Assembly: GCF_005222805.1 (NCBI RefSeq)
Contig: NZ_STGC01000005.1
Coordinates: 372,001-436,000 of the forward strand
Direction: 5' to 3'
From: Devosia sp. FKR38
GTDB lineage: Bacteria; Pseudomonadota; Alphaproteobacteria; Rhizobiales; Devosiaceae
Length of the DNA stretch: 64,000 bases
A program made the position numbers and the translations under genes. Below are positions 25,048-32,368 of this stretch, in pieces (within the stretch, counting starts at the first letter, position 1; every line of letters begins with the position of its first letter). Below the pieces are notes generated by a model. It did no database searches. It saw nothing but the letters and a program-made list of their open reading frames with translations, and was not told the origin of the DNA.

Positions 25048-25761
25048 ATGGCGGTCAATCCCTGGATCCTGCTCGATACGGCCAAGGTCCCCGGCGGCGA
25101 GGGCGATCTGCGCCTGCTGCGCCGCGGCAGCGAGTATTCCATCATGGCGGGCAGCACCTCGCTGATGAATTCGCGCATGAGTGGCTCGGAGGAAGCGCTG
25201 GCCACCCTGAGCTGGGCCCGCATCGCCAGCCAGCCGCGCCCGCATATGCTGATCGGCGGGCTGGGCATGGGTTTTACCCTGCGCGCCGCCCAGGCCATTC
25301 TGCCGCCCGACGCGCGCATCACCGTGGCCGAGCTGGTGCCGGCGGTGGTCGCCTGGGCGCGGGGCCCCATGGCCGAAGTGCATGGCGAGAGCCTGAGCGA
25401 TCCACGCCTGATCATCCGCGAAGCCGATGTCGGCCGCCTGCTCGACGACGAGAATCGCTATGACGCGATCCTGCTCGATGTCGACAACGGCCCCGAGGGG
25501 CTGACGCGCGATTCCAACGACGGGCTCTATACCGCCCGCGGCCTGCGCCGTGCCCTGCGGGCCTTGCGCGCCGGGGGCGTGTTGGCCGTCTGGTCCTCAC
25601 ACACCAGCGCGCCCTTCACCAAGCGCCTGGTCGCCGCCGGTTTCAAGGTCGAGGAAGAACGCGTCCGCTCGCGCGGCAGCAAGGGCGGCGAACGCCACCA
25701 CATCTGGCTGGCCAGCAAGCCTCGCGTACCCCAGATCCCGGCTAAGCCGCCCGCGGCCTGA
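25048..25761 (+). CDS. Spermidine synthase-fold methyltransferase-like protein
   Basis: A 237-residue Rossmann-fold protein. MLIGGLGMGFTLRAA (near 60) is the nucleotide motif I; ITVAELVPAVVAWARG, DAILLDVDNGPEGLT (near 135) and GGVLAVWSSH (near 180) follow the spermidine synthase/SAM-dependent pattern. Whether it transfers aminopropyl groups is not shown; many such short forms are of unknown activity. It starts 10 bp after the bioY terminator, so it must have its own promoter or depend on readthrough. Confidence 0.8.
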   Translation: MAVNPWILLDTAKVPGGEGDLRLLRRGSEYSIMAGSTSLMNSRMSGSEEALATLSWARIASQPRPHMLIGGLGMGFTLRAAQAILPPDARITVAELVPAVVAWARGPMAEVHGESLSDPRLIIREADVGRLLDDENRYDAILLDVDNGPEGLTRDSNDGLYTARGLRRALRALRAGGVLAVWSSHTSAPFTKRLVAAGFKVEEERVRSRGSKGGERHHIWLASKPRVPQIPAKPPAA

Positions 25762-25776
25762 GCGGCCGCGACCGCC

Positions 25777-26724
25777 TCAGGTCAGGTAGCCGGTCACGGC
25801 GATGACCAGGGGAATGCCCACCAGCACATTGAACGGGAAGGTGATGGCCAGCGACATGGTCAGCGGCATGCCCGGATCCACCTCGGGCAGGGCCATGCGG
25901 ATGGCGGCCGGCGCCGCGATATAGCTGGCGCTGCCCGCCAGGATCGCCAGCGCCGCCGCCGTGCCCGGGTCGAGCCCGATGGCCGTGCCGACCAACAGGC
26001 CGACGAGGCCATGGCTCACCGCCAGCACAATCGCCAGGGCGATCAGCCGGGGCGACAGCCGGCCGGTGCGGGCCAGATGGCGGCCCGCCACCAGGCCCAT
26101 ATCGAGCAGGAACAGGCACAACATGCCGCCGAATGCCCCTTCAAACACCGGGCGCACCGGCTCGAAGCCCTGCGGCCCGACCACCAGGCCAATGACAAAG
26201 CCACCGATCAGCAGCAGGATCGAGCCGTCCCGCAGGGTATGGGAGAGCTGCGCACGCATGCCCGATTGCCCCTGCGGTGACGACCGCCGCGCCAGCCAGA
26301 GCCCGACCAGAATCGCCGGCGCCTCCATCAGCGCCAGCACGGCGACCATGAAACCGGCGGCCGGCAGGCCAGCCGCCTCGAGGGCAGCTGTGCCAGTGAC
26401 GAAGGTGACGACGGACACCGAGCCATAATGGGCCGCCACGGCGCCGGCCTGGGGCCGCTCCTGCTGTCCCAGGCGCCGCACCGCCCAATAGGCAGAAAAC
26501 GGCAGCAAGAGGCTGAGACACAGCCCCGCGATGCCGGCCAGCACCAGGTCGGGCGTAACCCCGTTCTGGGCCAGCTGCACCCCGCCTTTGAGCCCGATCG
26601 CCGCCATCAGGTAGATGGCCAGGGCTTTGCCGATGGCTTCGGGGATCTGCAGATTGCTGCGCAGCGTGGCGGCCAGCAGCCCCAACAGGAAGAACAGGAT
26701 GGCGGGAGACAGCAGACTCTGCAT
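25777..26724 (-). CDS. Sodium-dependent bicarbonate transporter (SbtA-like)
   Basis: A 315-residue polytopic membrane protein with about ten hydrophobic helices. The first lines (LLSPAILFFLLGLLAATLRSNLQIPEAIGKALAIYLMAAIGLKGGVQLA) and the middle (AAHYGSVSVVTFVTGTAALEAAG, APAILVGLWLARR) are characteristic of the SbtA family that takes up HCO3- with Na+. The ATG at 26724 begins the first helix. It is divergent from a LysR gene, its likely regulator. Whether the role is carbon supply or pH balance is unknown. Confidence 0.88.
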   Translation of the reverse strand: MQSLLSPAILFFLLGLLAATLRSNLQIPEAIGKALAIYLMAAIGLKGGVQLAQNGVTPDLVLAGIAGLCLSLLLPFSAYWAVRRLGQQERPQAGAVAAHYGSVSVVTFVTGTAALEAAGLPAAGFMVAVLALMEAPAILVGLWLARRSSPQGQSGMRAQLSHTLRDGSILLLIGGFVIGLVVGPQGFEPVRPVFEGAFGGMLCLFLLDMGLVAGRHLARTGRLSPRLIALAIVLAVSHGLVGLLVGTAIGLDPGTAAALAILAGSASYIAAPAAIRMALPEVDPGMPLTMSLAITFPFNVLVGIPLVIAVTGYLT

Positions 26725-26784
26725 GGCAGGACCTCGGCACAGGATGGGTGCCGCCCGTCTAGCCCAACTCATTCCTTCCGAAAA

Positions 26785-26799
26785 ATTCATTGATTGAAT
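26785..26799. promoter_or_regulatory. Candidate LysR-type operator between sbtA-like and lysR genes
   Basis: ATTCA and TGAAT arms with a 5-bp centre (ATTCATTGATTGAAT) contain T-N11-A, the basic LysR box. It lies in the 96-bp divergent intergenic region, 22 bp ahead of the regulator's start. Confidence 0.6.
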
Positions 26800-26820
26800 A
26801 AGAACATTCTCTAAAACAGA

Positions 26821-27738
26821 ATGATGACCACGCTCAACTTCCATCACCTGCGCTATTTCATGGAGGTGGCCCGTCAGGGCAATTTGACGCGGGCCGCTCA
26901 GACCCTGGCGGTGTCACAGTCGGCCCTCTCCACCCAGATCCAGACGCTGGAAGCCCGGCTCGGCCATCCACTGTTCGAGCGGGTTGGCCGGCGGCTGGTG
27001 CTGACAGAAGCGGGCCGCATTGCGCTCGACCATGCCCAGGCCATCTTTGATATGGGCGATGATCTGTTGACGACGCTGCGCGTCGGCTCGGGGCGTCGTC
27101 ATGTTCTTAGGGTCGGGGCATTGGCCACGCTGTCGCGCAATTTCCAGATCGACTTTCTGCGGCCATGCCTGGGGCGGCCGGACCTTGAGGTCGTGCTGAC
27201 CTCGGGCAGCCTGATCGAGCTCACCGGCCTGCTGCGCCGGCTCGATCTCGATGTGGTGCTGTGCAATGGCGCCCCCGGCACCGGCCATGCCGACGGCCTG
27301 ATCGCCCACCGCCTGGCGCGCCAGCCGATCAGCCTGTTTGGCGCTCCGGCGCTCGACTGCCGGGCCAAGACACCAGCCGAGGCCCTCCGGACGCACGGCG
27401 TCATCCTGCCGACCGGCGCGAGCAATATCCGAGCCGAATTTGATGCGCTCTGCATCCGGCTCGATATCGTGCCCAATGTCGTGGCCGAGGTGGACGACAT
27501 GGCCATGCTGCGCCTGATGGCACGCGAGGCGATCGGGCTGGCGCCGCTGCCGGCCATCGTCGTCCGCGATGAACTCGATGCCGGCAGCCTCAGCGAAATT
27601 GTTCGCCTGCCGGGGATTGAAGAGACCTTTTATGCCCTGACCTTTCAGCGGCAGTTCCAGAGCCCGGTCGCCGAAGACCTGATCGCCGCCGCCTCGCGCT
27701 GGCCAGATCTGGCGGAGACCAGACCCGTCGCGCGTTAG
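26821..27738 (+). CDS. LysR family regulator, likely controlling the SbtA-like transporter
   Basis: A 305-residue regulator. N-terminal HTH: LRYFMEVARQGNLTRAAQTLAVSQSALSTQIQTLEARLGHPLFERVGRRLVLTEAG. The C-terminal two-lobe effector domain includes VLRVGALATLSRNFQIDFLRPCLGRPDLEV. ATG is at 26821 (a second at 26824). Its position, divergent from the bicarbonate transporter with a shared LysR-box dyad, points to that gene as target (inference). Confidence 0.9.
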   Translation: MMTTLNFHHLRYFMEVARQGNLTRAAQTLAVSQSALSTQIQTLEARLGHPLFERVGRRLVLTEAGRIALDHAQAIFDMGDDLLTTLRVGSGRRHVLRVGALATLSRNFQIDFLRPCLGRPDLEVVLTSGSLIELTGLLRRLDLDVVLCNGAPGTGHADGLIAHRLARQPISLFGAPALDCRAKTPAEALRTHGVILPTGASNIRAEFDALCIRLDIVPNVVAEVDDMAMLRLMAREAIGLAPLPAIVVRDELDAGSLSEIVRLPGIEETFYALTFQRQFQSPVAEDLIAAASRWPDLAETRPVAR

Positions 27739-27835
27739 GCGACCATCTGGCCGGCCTGGACGGATCAAGTTCTTGGCCCGCCGGCTGCAAGGCAAAAGGC
27801 GATAGCAGGAATGTGCTGGTCGGCACTGTGGCCAG

Positions 27836-27865
27836 AAAAAAGCCCGGCCTCCTGAGACGCCGGGG
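27836..27865 (-). terminator. Terminator of the original tRNA-Pro transcription unit (displaced)
   Basis: On the minus strand GCCGGG (27859-27864) pairs with CCCGGC (27843-27848) and is followed by a T6 tract (27841-27836). It was the terminator of the tRNA-Pro gene before the island split the gene, and now follows only the tRNA tail. Confidence 0.75.
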
Positions 27866-27923
27866 TTGATTGGTCGGAGTAGAGTGATTCGAACACTCGA
27901 CCCCCTGCTCCCGAAGCAGGTGC
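27850..27923. repeat. Island attachment site, left copy (tRNA-Pro 3' remnant)
   Basis: A 74-bp stretch identical, base for base, to 43235-43308. It holds the anticodon arm, variable region, T arm and acceptor tail of tRNA-Pro(CGG), read on the minus strand, plus part of its downstream terminator. The 5' part of the tRNA is missing here. It marks one end of the 15.4-kb island. Confidence 0.93.
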
Positions 27924-28028
27924 CGAAAGACAAAAGCCCGGAAAACTGGGCTTCTCGTTTCTAGAAATACCCTGATAATCCGCTTTTGTTCCGCTAACCC
28001 TGTCGGTGGCCTGTCGGTGGAAATCGAC

Positions 28029-29339
28029 CTATCGGACGAAGGTATCTCGACCTCTTGATAGTATGGGAGCCGGGAGTCCGAGGTTGCCGCATAGCGTTCG
28101 GATGTTAGTGCCGATGAGGTCCGCGAAGTTCTTGTCGTCGTATTCGACGGCTTCGATCTCGCGGTTCAAAACTTCGATGATTTCGGCCAGAGCCGCACCG
28201 ACAACGCGCTTGCGGCCGGCTGCAGATGCGAAGCCGAGGTCGATCATGAACTGGTCCAGAGCTGCCTGGTCGAGCTCCTTAAGCGTTTTTGCCGACCCTA
28301 GGTAGTAGGCGAACTCGTCCGTCGTCCGGAGGTCCAGCATCGTCGGCATGACATCGTAGCGCGGCGTGGTTCTGATCCGGCCGCCCGGCAGATGGAACAG
28401 GGCGAAATTCTTGGCGTGGCCATCGACATTGCCCAGCAGGATGTCGAAGAGGGTGACGTGCACGAACTTGATGCGCTCGCCGGCGGGATCGATGGTGCGA
28501 TCGAGGATGTTGCGGATGGCGGGCACATTGAAGCCATTGGCGCCGCGCTCGGGCCGCTGATATTTGTGCCGCGCGGGGAGGCCCAGCGCCTGGCAGAAAT
28601 CCTCCTGATGCACGCGCGTCACGATACCCTCTTCGACCCGCCGGTCGAACCGCTCGACAAGCAGTGCCGGGATCCCACCGATCTCTACCAGGGTCGTTGG
28701 CGCCGTCTCGAAGCCAGCAGCCGTCGAAGCGTTCATTCCGGCATGTTCACGCATCGCGTCGCGCTCATGGCGTTCCTGGGGCACCTTTAGGATGTGCGTG
28801 GTCGGCGCGCCGGCAATCGGTTCGGCGTAGCGACCATCCGGCAGGACGGTAATGGCGATTTTGCTCTGGACACCAGCCAGCGGGGAGGGGTCGACCAGCT
28901 CCTGCGGAAGTGGTTCTCGGCGGTAGAGTGCCTGGACAATCGCCGCGACTTCATCGTCCGCGTATGGACGATAGTCGTGTCCCAGCCGTCCAGGCACCTT
29001 TGTCGGTGGTGAGCCCTCCGGGAGCACAGAGACGGCGCCGGCGCAGTCCTTGCCGAGATGGGCGAGTATCCCGACGATGTCATCATTGGCCAGACGATAT
29101 TTAGCGATGACGTCGGCGCGGGCTGTATCGCGCTCCTGAAGCAGGTTGTCGAAGTAGGCCCGGGTGGCGTAGTCGACGAACGCTTCCTGGCCTAGTGGCA
29201 GCGCCATGGACAGTGGAAGTGCGTCAGAACGGACAACATAGTCGCCTGCATAGGCGAATGCGGTGGCACCCGTGGCCCAGCTAGACGACAGCTGGCCGAT
29301 GGGTTCGTCAAAGCCGTCGAGGCGAACATCGAGTTGCAT
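28029..29339 (-). CDS. hipA: HipA-type serine/threonine kinase toxin
   Basis: A 436-residue kinase. The ATP loop is LAGVQSKIAITVLPDGR (~155), THILKVP is the lysine strand, LLVERFDR (~235) and HQEDFCQALGLP follow, and the catalytic loop GNVDGHAKNFALFH (~305) holds the Asp; PRYDVMPTM supplies the metal-binding Asp. Studied HipA phosphorylates GltX and causes persistence. The gene overlaps hipB by one base (TGATG). The stop lies ~100 bp from the left att site, so hipA is the first cargo gene. Confidence 0.95.
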   Translation of the reverse strand: MQLDVRLDGFDEPIGQLSSSWATGATAFAYAGDYVVRSDALPLSMALPLGQEAFVDYATRAYFDNLLQERDTARADVIAKYRLANDDIVGILAHLGKDCAGAVSVLPEGSPPTKVPGRLGHDYRPYADDEVAAIVQALYRREPLPQELVDPSPLAGVQSKIAITVLPDGRYAEPIAGAPTTHILKVPQERHERDAMREHAGMNASTAAGFETAPTTLVEIGGIPALLVERFDRRVEEGIVTRVHQEDFCQALGLPARHKYQRPERGANGFNVPAIRNILDRTIDPAGERIKFVHVTLFDILLGNVDGHAKNFALFHLPGGRIRTTPRYDVMPTMLDLRTTDEFAYYLGSAKTLKELDQAALDQFMIDLGFASAAGRKRVVGAALAEIIEVLNREIEAVEYDDKNFADLIGTNIRTLCGNLGLPAPILSRGRDTFVR

Positions 29340-29575
29340 CAGCGGCTCTTCACTTCTAGATCGAGTCCCAGAGCCGTAAGCACCTGGAGCAACTTCCCGA
29401 GCTGCACGGTGGCCTTACCGTTCTCAAGGTCGGAGACAAACCGACGTCCAACGCCGGCTATGTCTGCGAAATCCTGCTGTGTATAGCCACGCGATTTTCT
29501 AGTCAGGGCGATGAACACACCCAGATCGCTGCCGGAGCGGATTGGCCCTGATCGAGACACGGATTGATCCGACAT
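29339..29575 (-). CDS. hipB: HipB-type XRE antitoxin/repressor
   Basis: A 78-residue Xre helix-turn-helix protein: SDLGVFIALTRKSRGYTQQDFADIAGVGRRFVSDLENGKATVQLGKLLQVLTALGLDLEV. This is the typical HipB pattern. It would neutralise HipA and repress the operon through the three palindromes upstream. I took the ATG at 29575 (MSDQSVSRS); the frame extends to 29722 but that part is made of the palindromes and cannot be coding. Confidence 0.92.
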   Translation of the reverse strand: MSDQSVSRSGPIRSGSDLGVFIALTRKSRGYTQQDFADIAGVGRRFVSDLENGKATVQLGKLLQVLTALGLDLEVKSR

Positions 29576-29592
29576 TCCAGCTTCCACCTGTG

Positions 29593-29696
29593 TTCCCGAT
29601 CGGGAGCAATACTCGCATCGCTGCCAGAAAGCAACCGGCCTGTTCCCGATCGGGAACTTATCCGGTCTATTGGCTGGTATGTTCCCGATCGGGAAC
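29593..29696. promoter_or_regulatory. Three palindromic HipB operators
   Basis: GTTCCCGATCGGGAAC occurs as a perfect 16-bp palindrome at 29642-29657 and 29681-29696, and once more at 29593-29606 with the last base altered (TTCCCGATCGGGAG). Centre-to-centre distances are about 50 and 39 bp. All lie in the divergent region between hipB and the XRE gene, so one repressor could control both transcripts. E. coli HipB uses a comparable set of spaced operators. Confidence 0.88.
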
Positions 29697-29771
29697 GTCC
29701 GCATCACTTCCAACGATGACATCGCTATAAATCAAGCAACATCAATACAGTAGCCCGCTTGAAAGACGCCT

Positions 29772-30176
29772 ATGACCATAACGAAGCCGTATGAAGGAAC
29801 CCGACTGACTGCATTTATCGAGAAGCGCATTCTCGAACTGCGCCCCACCAAGAGCCAGGCCGAGGTGGCGGCCGAGACTGGCTTCGTCAACCCCAACATG
29901 ATGTCACTGATCAAGAGCGGTGCAACTCGGCTGCCGCTTGATCGTGTGCCCGCCCTTGCTGCGGCCTTGGACGTAGACCCGGCCCGACTGCTCCAGCTGG
30001 CGCTCGAGCAGTGGGTCGGCTCGTCAGCGGCGCGTGCTTTCGAAGCTATCTTCAGCACTGTGGTGTCTCGCAATGAGGCCGACTGGATAAATGAAATAAG
30101 GGCCGCATCGGACAATACGGACCCCGCAGTCACAACCAGGACGCGCACGTTGCTGCGCAGCATTTTTGGAAAGTGA
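29772..30176 (+). CDS. XRE-like helix-turn-helix protein of the NYN cassette
   Basis: A 134-residue protein. Residues ~20-75 (LRPTKSQAEVAAETGFVNPNMMSLIKSGATRLPLDRVPALAAALDVDPARLLQLALEQW) form a helix-turn-helix of the lambda-repressor type. The C-terminus (SSAARAFEAIFSTVVSRNEADWINEIRAASDNTDP) is helical with no family I recognise. It is first of three tight genes, 8 bp or less apart, on the plus strand, divergent from hipBA. It could repress the cassette or guide it to DNA. Confidence 0.8.
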   Translation: MTITKPYEGTRLTAFIEKRILELRPTKSQAEVAAETGFVNPNMMSLIKSGATRLPLDRVPALAAALDVDPARLLQLALEQWVGSSAARAFEAIFSTVVSRNEADWINEIRAASDNTDPAVTTRTRTLLRSIFGK

Positions 30177-30184
30177 GGATGGAC

Positions 30185-30343
30185 ATGAAAGCGCGTAGCC
30201 GCCGGTCGGTAGCACCTCGCCTGCTGGAGCAGCTCTGGCTTCGCGCGTTGAAGCCCAATGGTGTCTTGCCTGCCATCACCCTCGATCGTGTGAGGGCGGT
30301 GAGGGCCCTCGTCCTGACCTGGATGGAGGATGACGATGCGTAA
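30185..30343 (+). CDS. Small basic protein between XRE and NYN genes (52 aa)
   Basis: Translates as MKARSRRSVAPRLLEQLWLRALKPNGVLPAITLDRVRAVRALVLTWMEDDDA. ATG 30185 follows AGGATGG; another ATG lies at 30179. It begins just after the XRE stop and overlaps the NYN start by 14 bp, so the reading frame is kept in a tight cassette. The N-terminus is Arg-rich and the tail acidic. No family is recognised; a small adaptor or inhibitor is possible. Confidence 0.55.
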   Translation: MKARSRRSVAPRLLEQLWLRALKPNGVLPAITLDRVRAVRALVLTWMEDDDA

Positions 30344-30851
30344 CCTTGCCTTGCGTATAGCTGGTTCGATCGGGCAATGCTGGTCGCCCTCGAAGAGGGT
30401 AGTCGTCTTTGTCGATGGCGACAGTGTGTCGGCGCACCACGTCGAGATCGTCCTCAACCACCTCCGCGATCGAAGCGTCGTATCGCAGGTGCGCGTTTTC
30501 GGGAACATCAACAACAGCAATGTGAAGTCCTGGTCGAGCCTGACCAAGAGCCGGGGTCTGATTGTCCGTCACATGGCGCAACTGGCTGACGGGAAAAACG
30601 GTGCCGACATTGCGCTTGCGACGGACGCCGTTGAGTTGCATCTGACCCGCCCTGCGCCCATATATGCTCTGATTGCGAGTGACGCAGACTTCACACCGCT
30701 GGTGGTGCGCCTGAAGCAGGACGGAGCCAAGGTCCTGGGCTTCGGCCACAGGAGCGCACCGGTCACGCTTCGCAGTGTTTGCACTTCCTTCAATCAGATC
30801 AGCGACCTGGAGAAAGGAAACGCGAAGGGCGTAGATAGTAGGACTGGCTAG
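30330..30851 (+). CDS. NYN (LabA/DUF88-like) ribonuclease-fold protein
   Basis: A 173-residue PIN-like NYN domain protein. Acidic residues expected at the metal site are in VVVFVDGDSVSAHHVEIVLNHL (~24), GADIALATDAVELHL (~92) and YALIASDADFTPLVVRLKQDG (~113), the whole NYN order. The gene starts with ATG 30330 preceded by GGATGGAGG, overlapping the small ORF. Studied NYN proteins cut RNA, including in defence and tRNA processing, so with an XRE partner it may be an RNase toxin or immune effector (inference). Confidence 0.85.
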   Translation: MTMRNLALRIAGSIGQCWSPSKRVVVFVDGDSVSAHHVEIVLNHLRDRSVVSQVRVFGNINNSNVKSWSSLTKSRGLIVRHMAQLADGKNGADIALATDAVELHLTRPAPIYALIASDADFTPLVVRLKQDGAKVLGFGHRSAPVTLRSVCTSFNQISDLEKGNAKGVDSRTG

Positions 30852-31732
30852 CTCCATAGGGACCGACCGAGCAAGAAAATTCTGATGTCACTCGACCTCT
30901 GCCACGCTTTCGGCTTGTGGTGACAAGAAGGGCGGACGTCAGCCCCAAATCGAAGTCCTAGAATGCCAGCGATGAGCGCATGGGGACTGATCGGGTGTCC
31001 GAGAATACCTATGGTCCAAACCTCCTCTGACACCCCAGAGATCACGATAGGTATTTCACGCTTGATTCTCGCAGCCAACCACGTGTTCCGTCGATAATGA
31101 CCGCGGTCTAAAAACGTAACACTAAGTTTACATCGGAAGCATTTCTGCCTCAAAAATGTAAAGCAATAGATCAAAAATGACAACTTTCTGCCCACCGATG
31201 TCAACTTATGGGGATCGGAAATAGGTATTTCGTGCCATTAAGTTGGCAGATCTTTACGTTTGGTTGACACAGAAGAGCGGAAACGACTTATTTTCGCGCT
31301 GGCTTCCCGCAAGTCTCTCTATCAGCGGCGTTCATTCATGAGACCGGGTCGTAGGTCTCCCGTCGCGTGCCCAGCGGGCTTCGACGTCTCTTCGATACCA
31401 GCGCGTAGTATTTTCCGGTCTGACTTGAGCTCGACCTGATGTTCGCTGAGACGTCGGGATTGCCTGGGGAAATAGGTATCTCGACCATCAGTCAGGCGAA
31501 TTTGTCGGGTAGACCCTGACATGAGCACCAGACACTTGTCGTCGAGCTGTGGCGCTCCCGCACTCTGCAATTTCGTCCATGTCCGACGACTCCTGACGTG
31601 GCCGACCGCTGAATGCAGATAGCTGCTCCAACTATGACAGGAGCCTTGGCAAGCGAACTCGGTGCGCGCGTCGTCGACGGCAATTTTCGGTAGCCTCCGC
31701 TCCTGCGCACCCAGTGCGCGATGTAGATCGAT
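30852..31732. other. Long AT-rich gene-free stretch of the island with dyad motifs
   Basis: About 880 bp without a convincing gene; minus-strand frames at 30848-31204 and 31322-31570 have weak starts and unnatural content. It holds three copies of a GGTATTTC-type motif (31044, 31218, 31469) and a nested inverted repeat at 31200-31247. It may be a control region, replication/transfer site or decayed gene. Confidence 0.45.
31200..31247. promoter_or_regulatory. Nested dyad in the island's gene-free region
   Basis: The inner arms GAAATA and TATTTC (31218-31231, GG between) are perfect. The outer arms GTCAACTTATGG (31200-31211) and CCATTAAGTTGGC (31235-31247) are inverted copies with one extra base. 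Near copies of the inner palindrome occur at 31044-31057 and 31469-31482, so it is likely a repeated binding site. Confidence 0.5.
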
Positions 31733-32311
31733 CTACGGCTCGTTGGCGAGGAGCCACGCTTCCACGGCACGTGCCAACTCCGCGTCAACCCGCGAGCCGC
31801 GGTGAAGGGACATCCCCAGTGAACCGTTCAAGCTCTTGTAGCCCATCTCCTTCATTGCCTCCCCGGCCCCAATCGAGCGGGCATTCAGGATGGCACGAAC
31901 TCTGCGTTTGGTTTCATCCGATAGCACAACCATCATTGCCGGGATCGTGGAAGCGGGGGGTGTTGGCGGCGTTGTCGCAATAGGGGGCGTGCGTGGCGGG
32001 GTCACCGCGCCCGGCGACCCGAGCGTGGTGGAGGATCCACCTGCCAGTGCTCGCAGCCACAACAGAAAGTCCCGCCTTTCCTCGTTCGATCCCTTAGTCC
32101 AGGCATTCTTGAGCTCCTGCAGCCGGGTGCGCTGTTTCTTCAACCCCGCCACTCTGAATGCCGCCGCTGGCGACGAGAACTTGCCGGCGAGCAGATCGTT
32201 GTAGATCAACGGTGTCTCCGCCTCGAGGCGTTCAAGGTAGTAGTCGTTGGCGCGATTGGCCGTGTTTTTCTCGGGCTTGAACTTGCTCAAGGCCCACCTC
32301 CAGCACTTCAT
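31733..32311 (-). CDS. Unrecognised island protein with possible DNA-binding tail
   Basis: A 192-residue protein. The first half is charged and helical (KFKPEKNTANRANDYYLERLEAETPLIYNDLLAGKFSSPAAAFRVAGLKKQRTRLQELKNAW). A proline/threonine linker (TPPRTPPIATTPPTPPAS) leads to a C-terminal helical module (LSDETKRRVRAILNARSIGAGEAMKEMGYKSLNGSLGMSLHRG). ATG at 32311 is chosen because the frame further upstream runs through the divergent gene. I do not recognise it. The pattern suits a phage- or island-borne DNA-binding protein. Confidence 0.6.
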   Translation of the reverse strand: MKCWRWALSKFKPEKNTANRANDYYLERLEAETPLIYNDLLAGKFSSPAAAFRVAGLKKQRTRLQELKNAWTKGSNEERRDFLLWLRALAGGSSTTLGSPGAVTPPRTPPIATTPPTPPASTIPAMMVVLSDETKRRVRAILNARSIGAGEAMKEMGYKSLNGSLGMSLHRGSRVDAELARAVEAWLLANEP

Positions 32312-32368
32312 GGACCGGACCGCTATAAACGAGACATCCTCAACAATGAGAAGGTAACTCGTCCTCCA

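Noticed and set aside
28041-28052. A further copy of the GGTATCTCGACC motif seen near 31477
   Set aside because: It lies within hipA coding sequence and matches only half of the palindrome; probably chance.
30848-31204. Minus-strand frame (118 codons) after the NYN gene
   Set aside because: It has only a TTG start, no ribosome site and a patchy composition. I treat the region as noncoding.
31322-31570. Minus-strand frame (82 codons) in the island's gene-free stretch
   Set aside because: It covers one of the repeated palindromes and has no recognisable fold or ribosome site.
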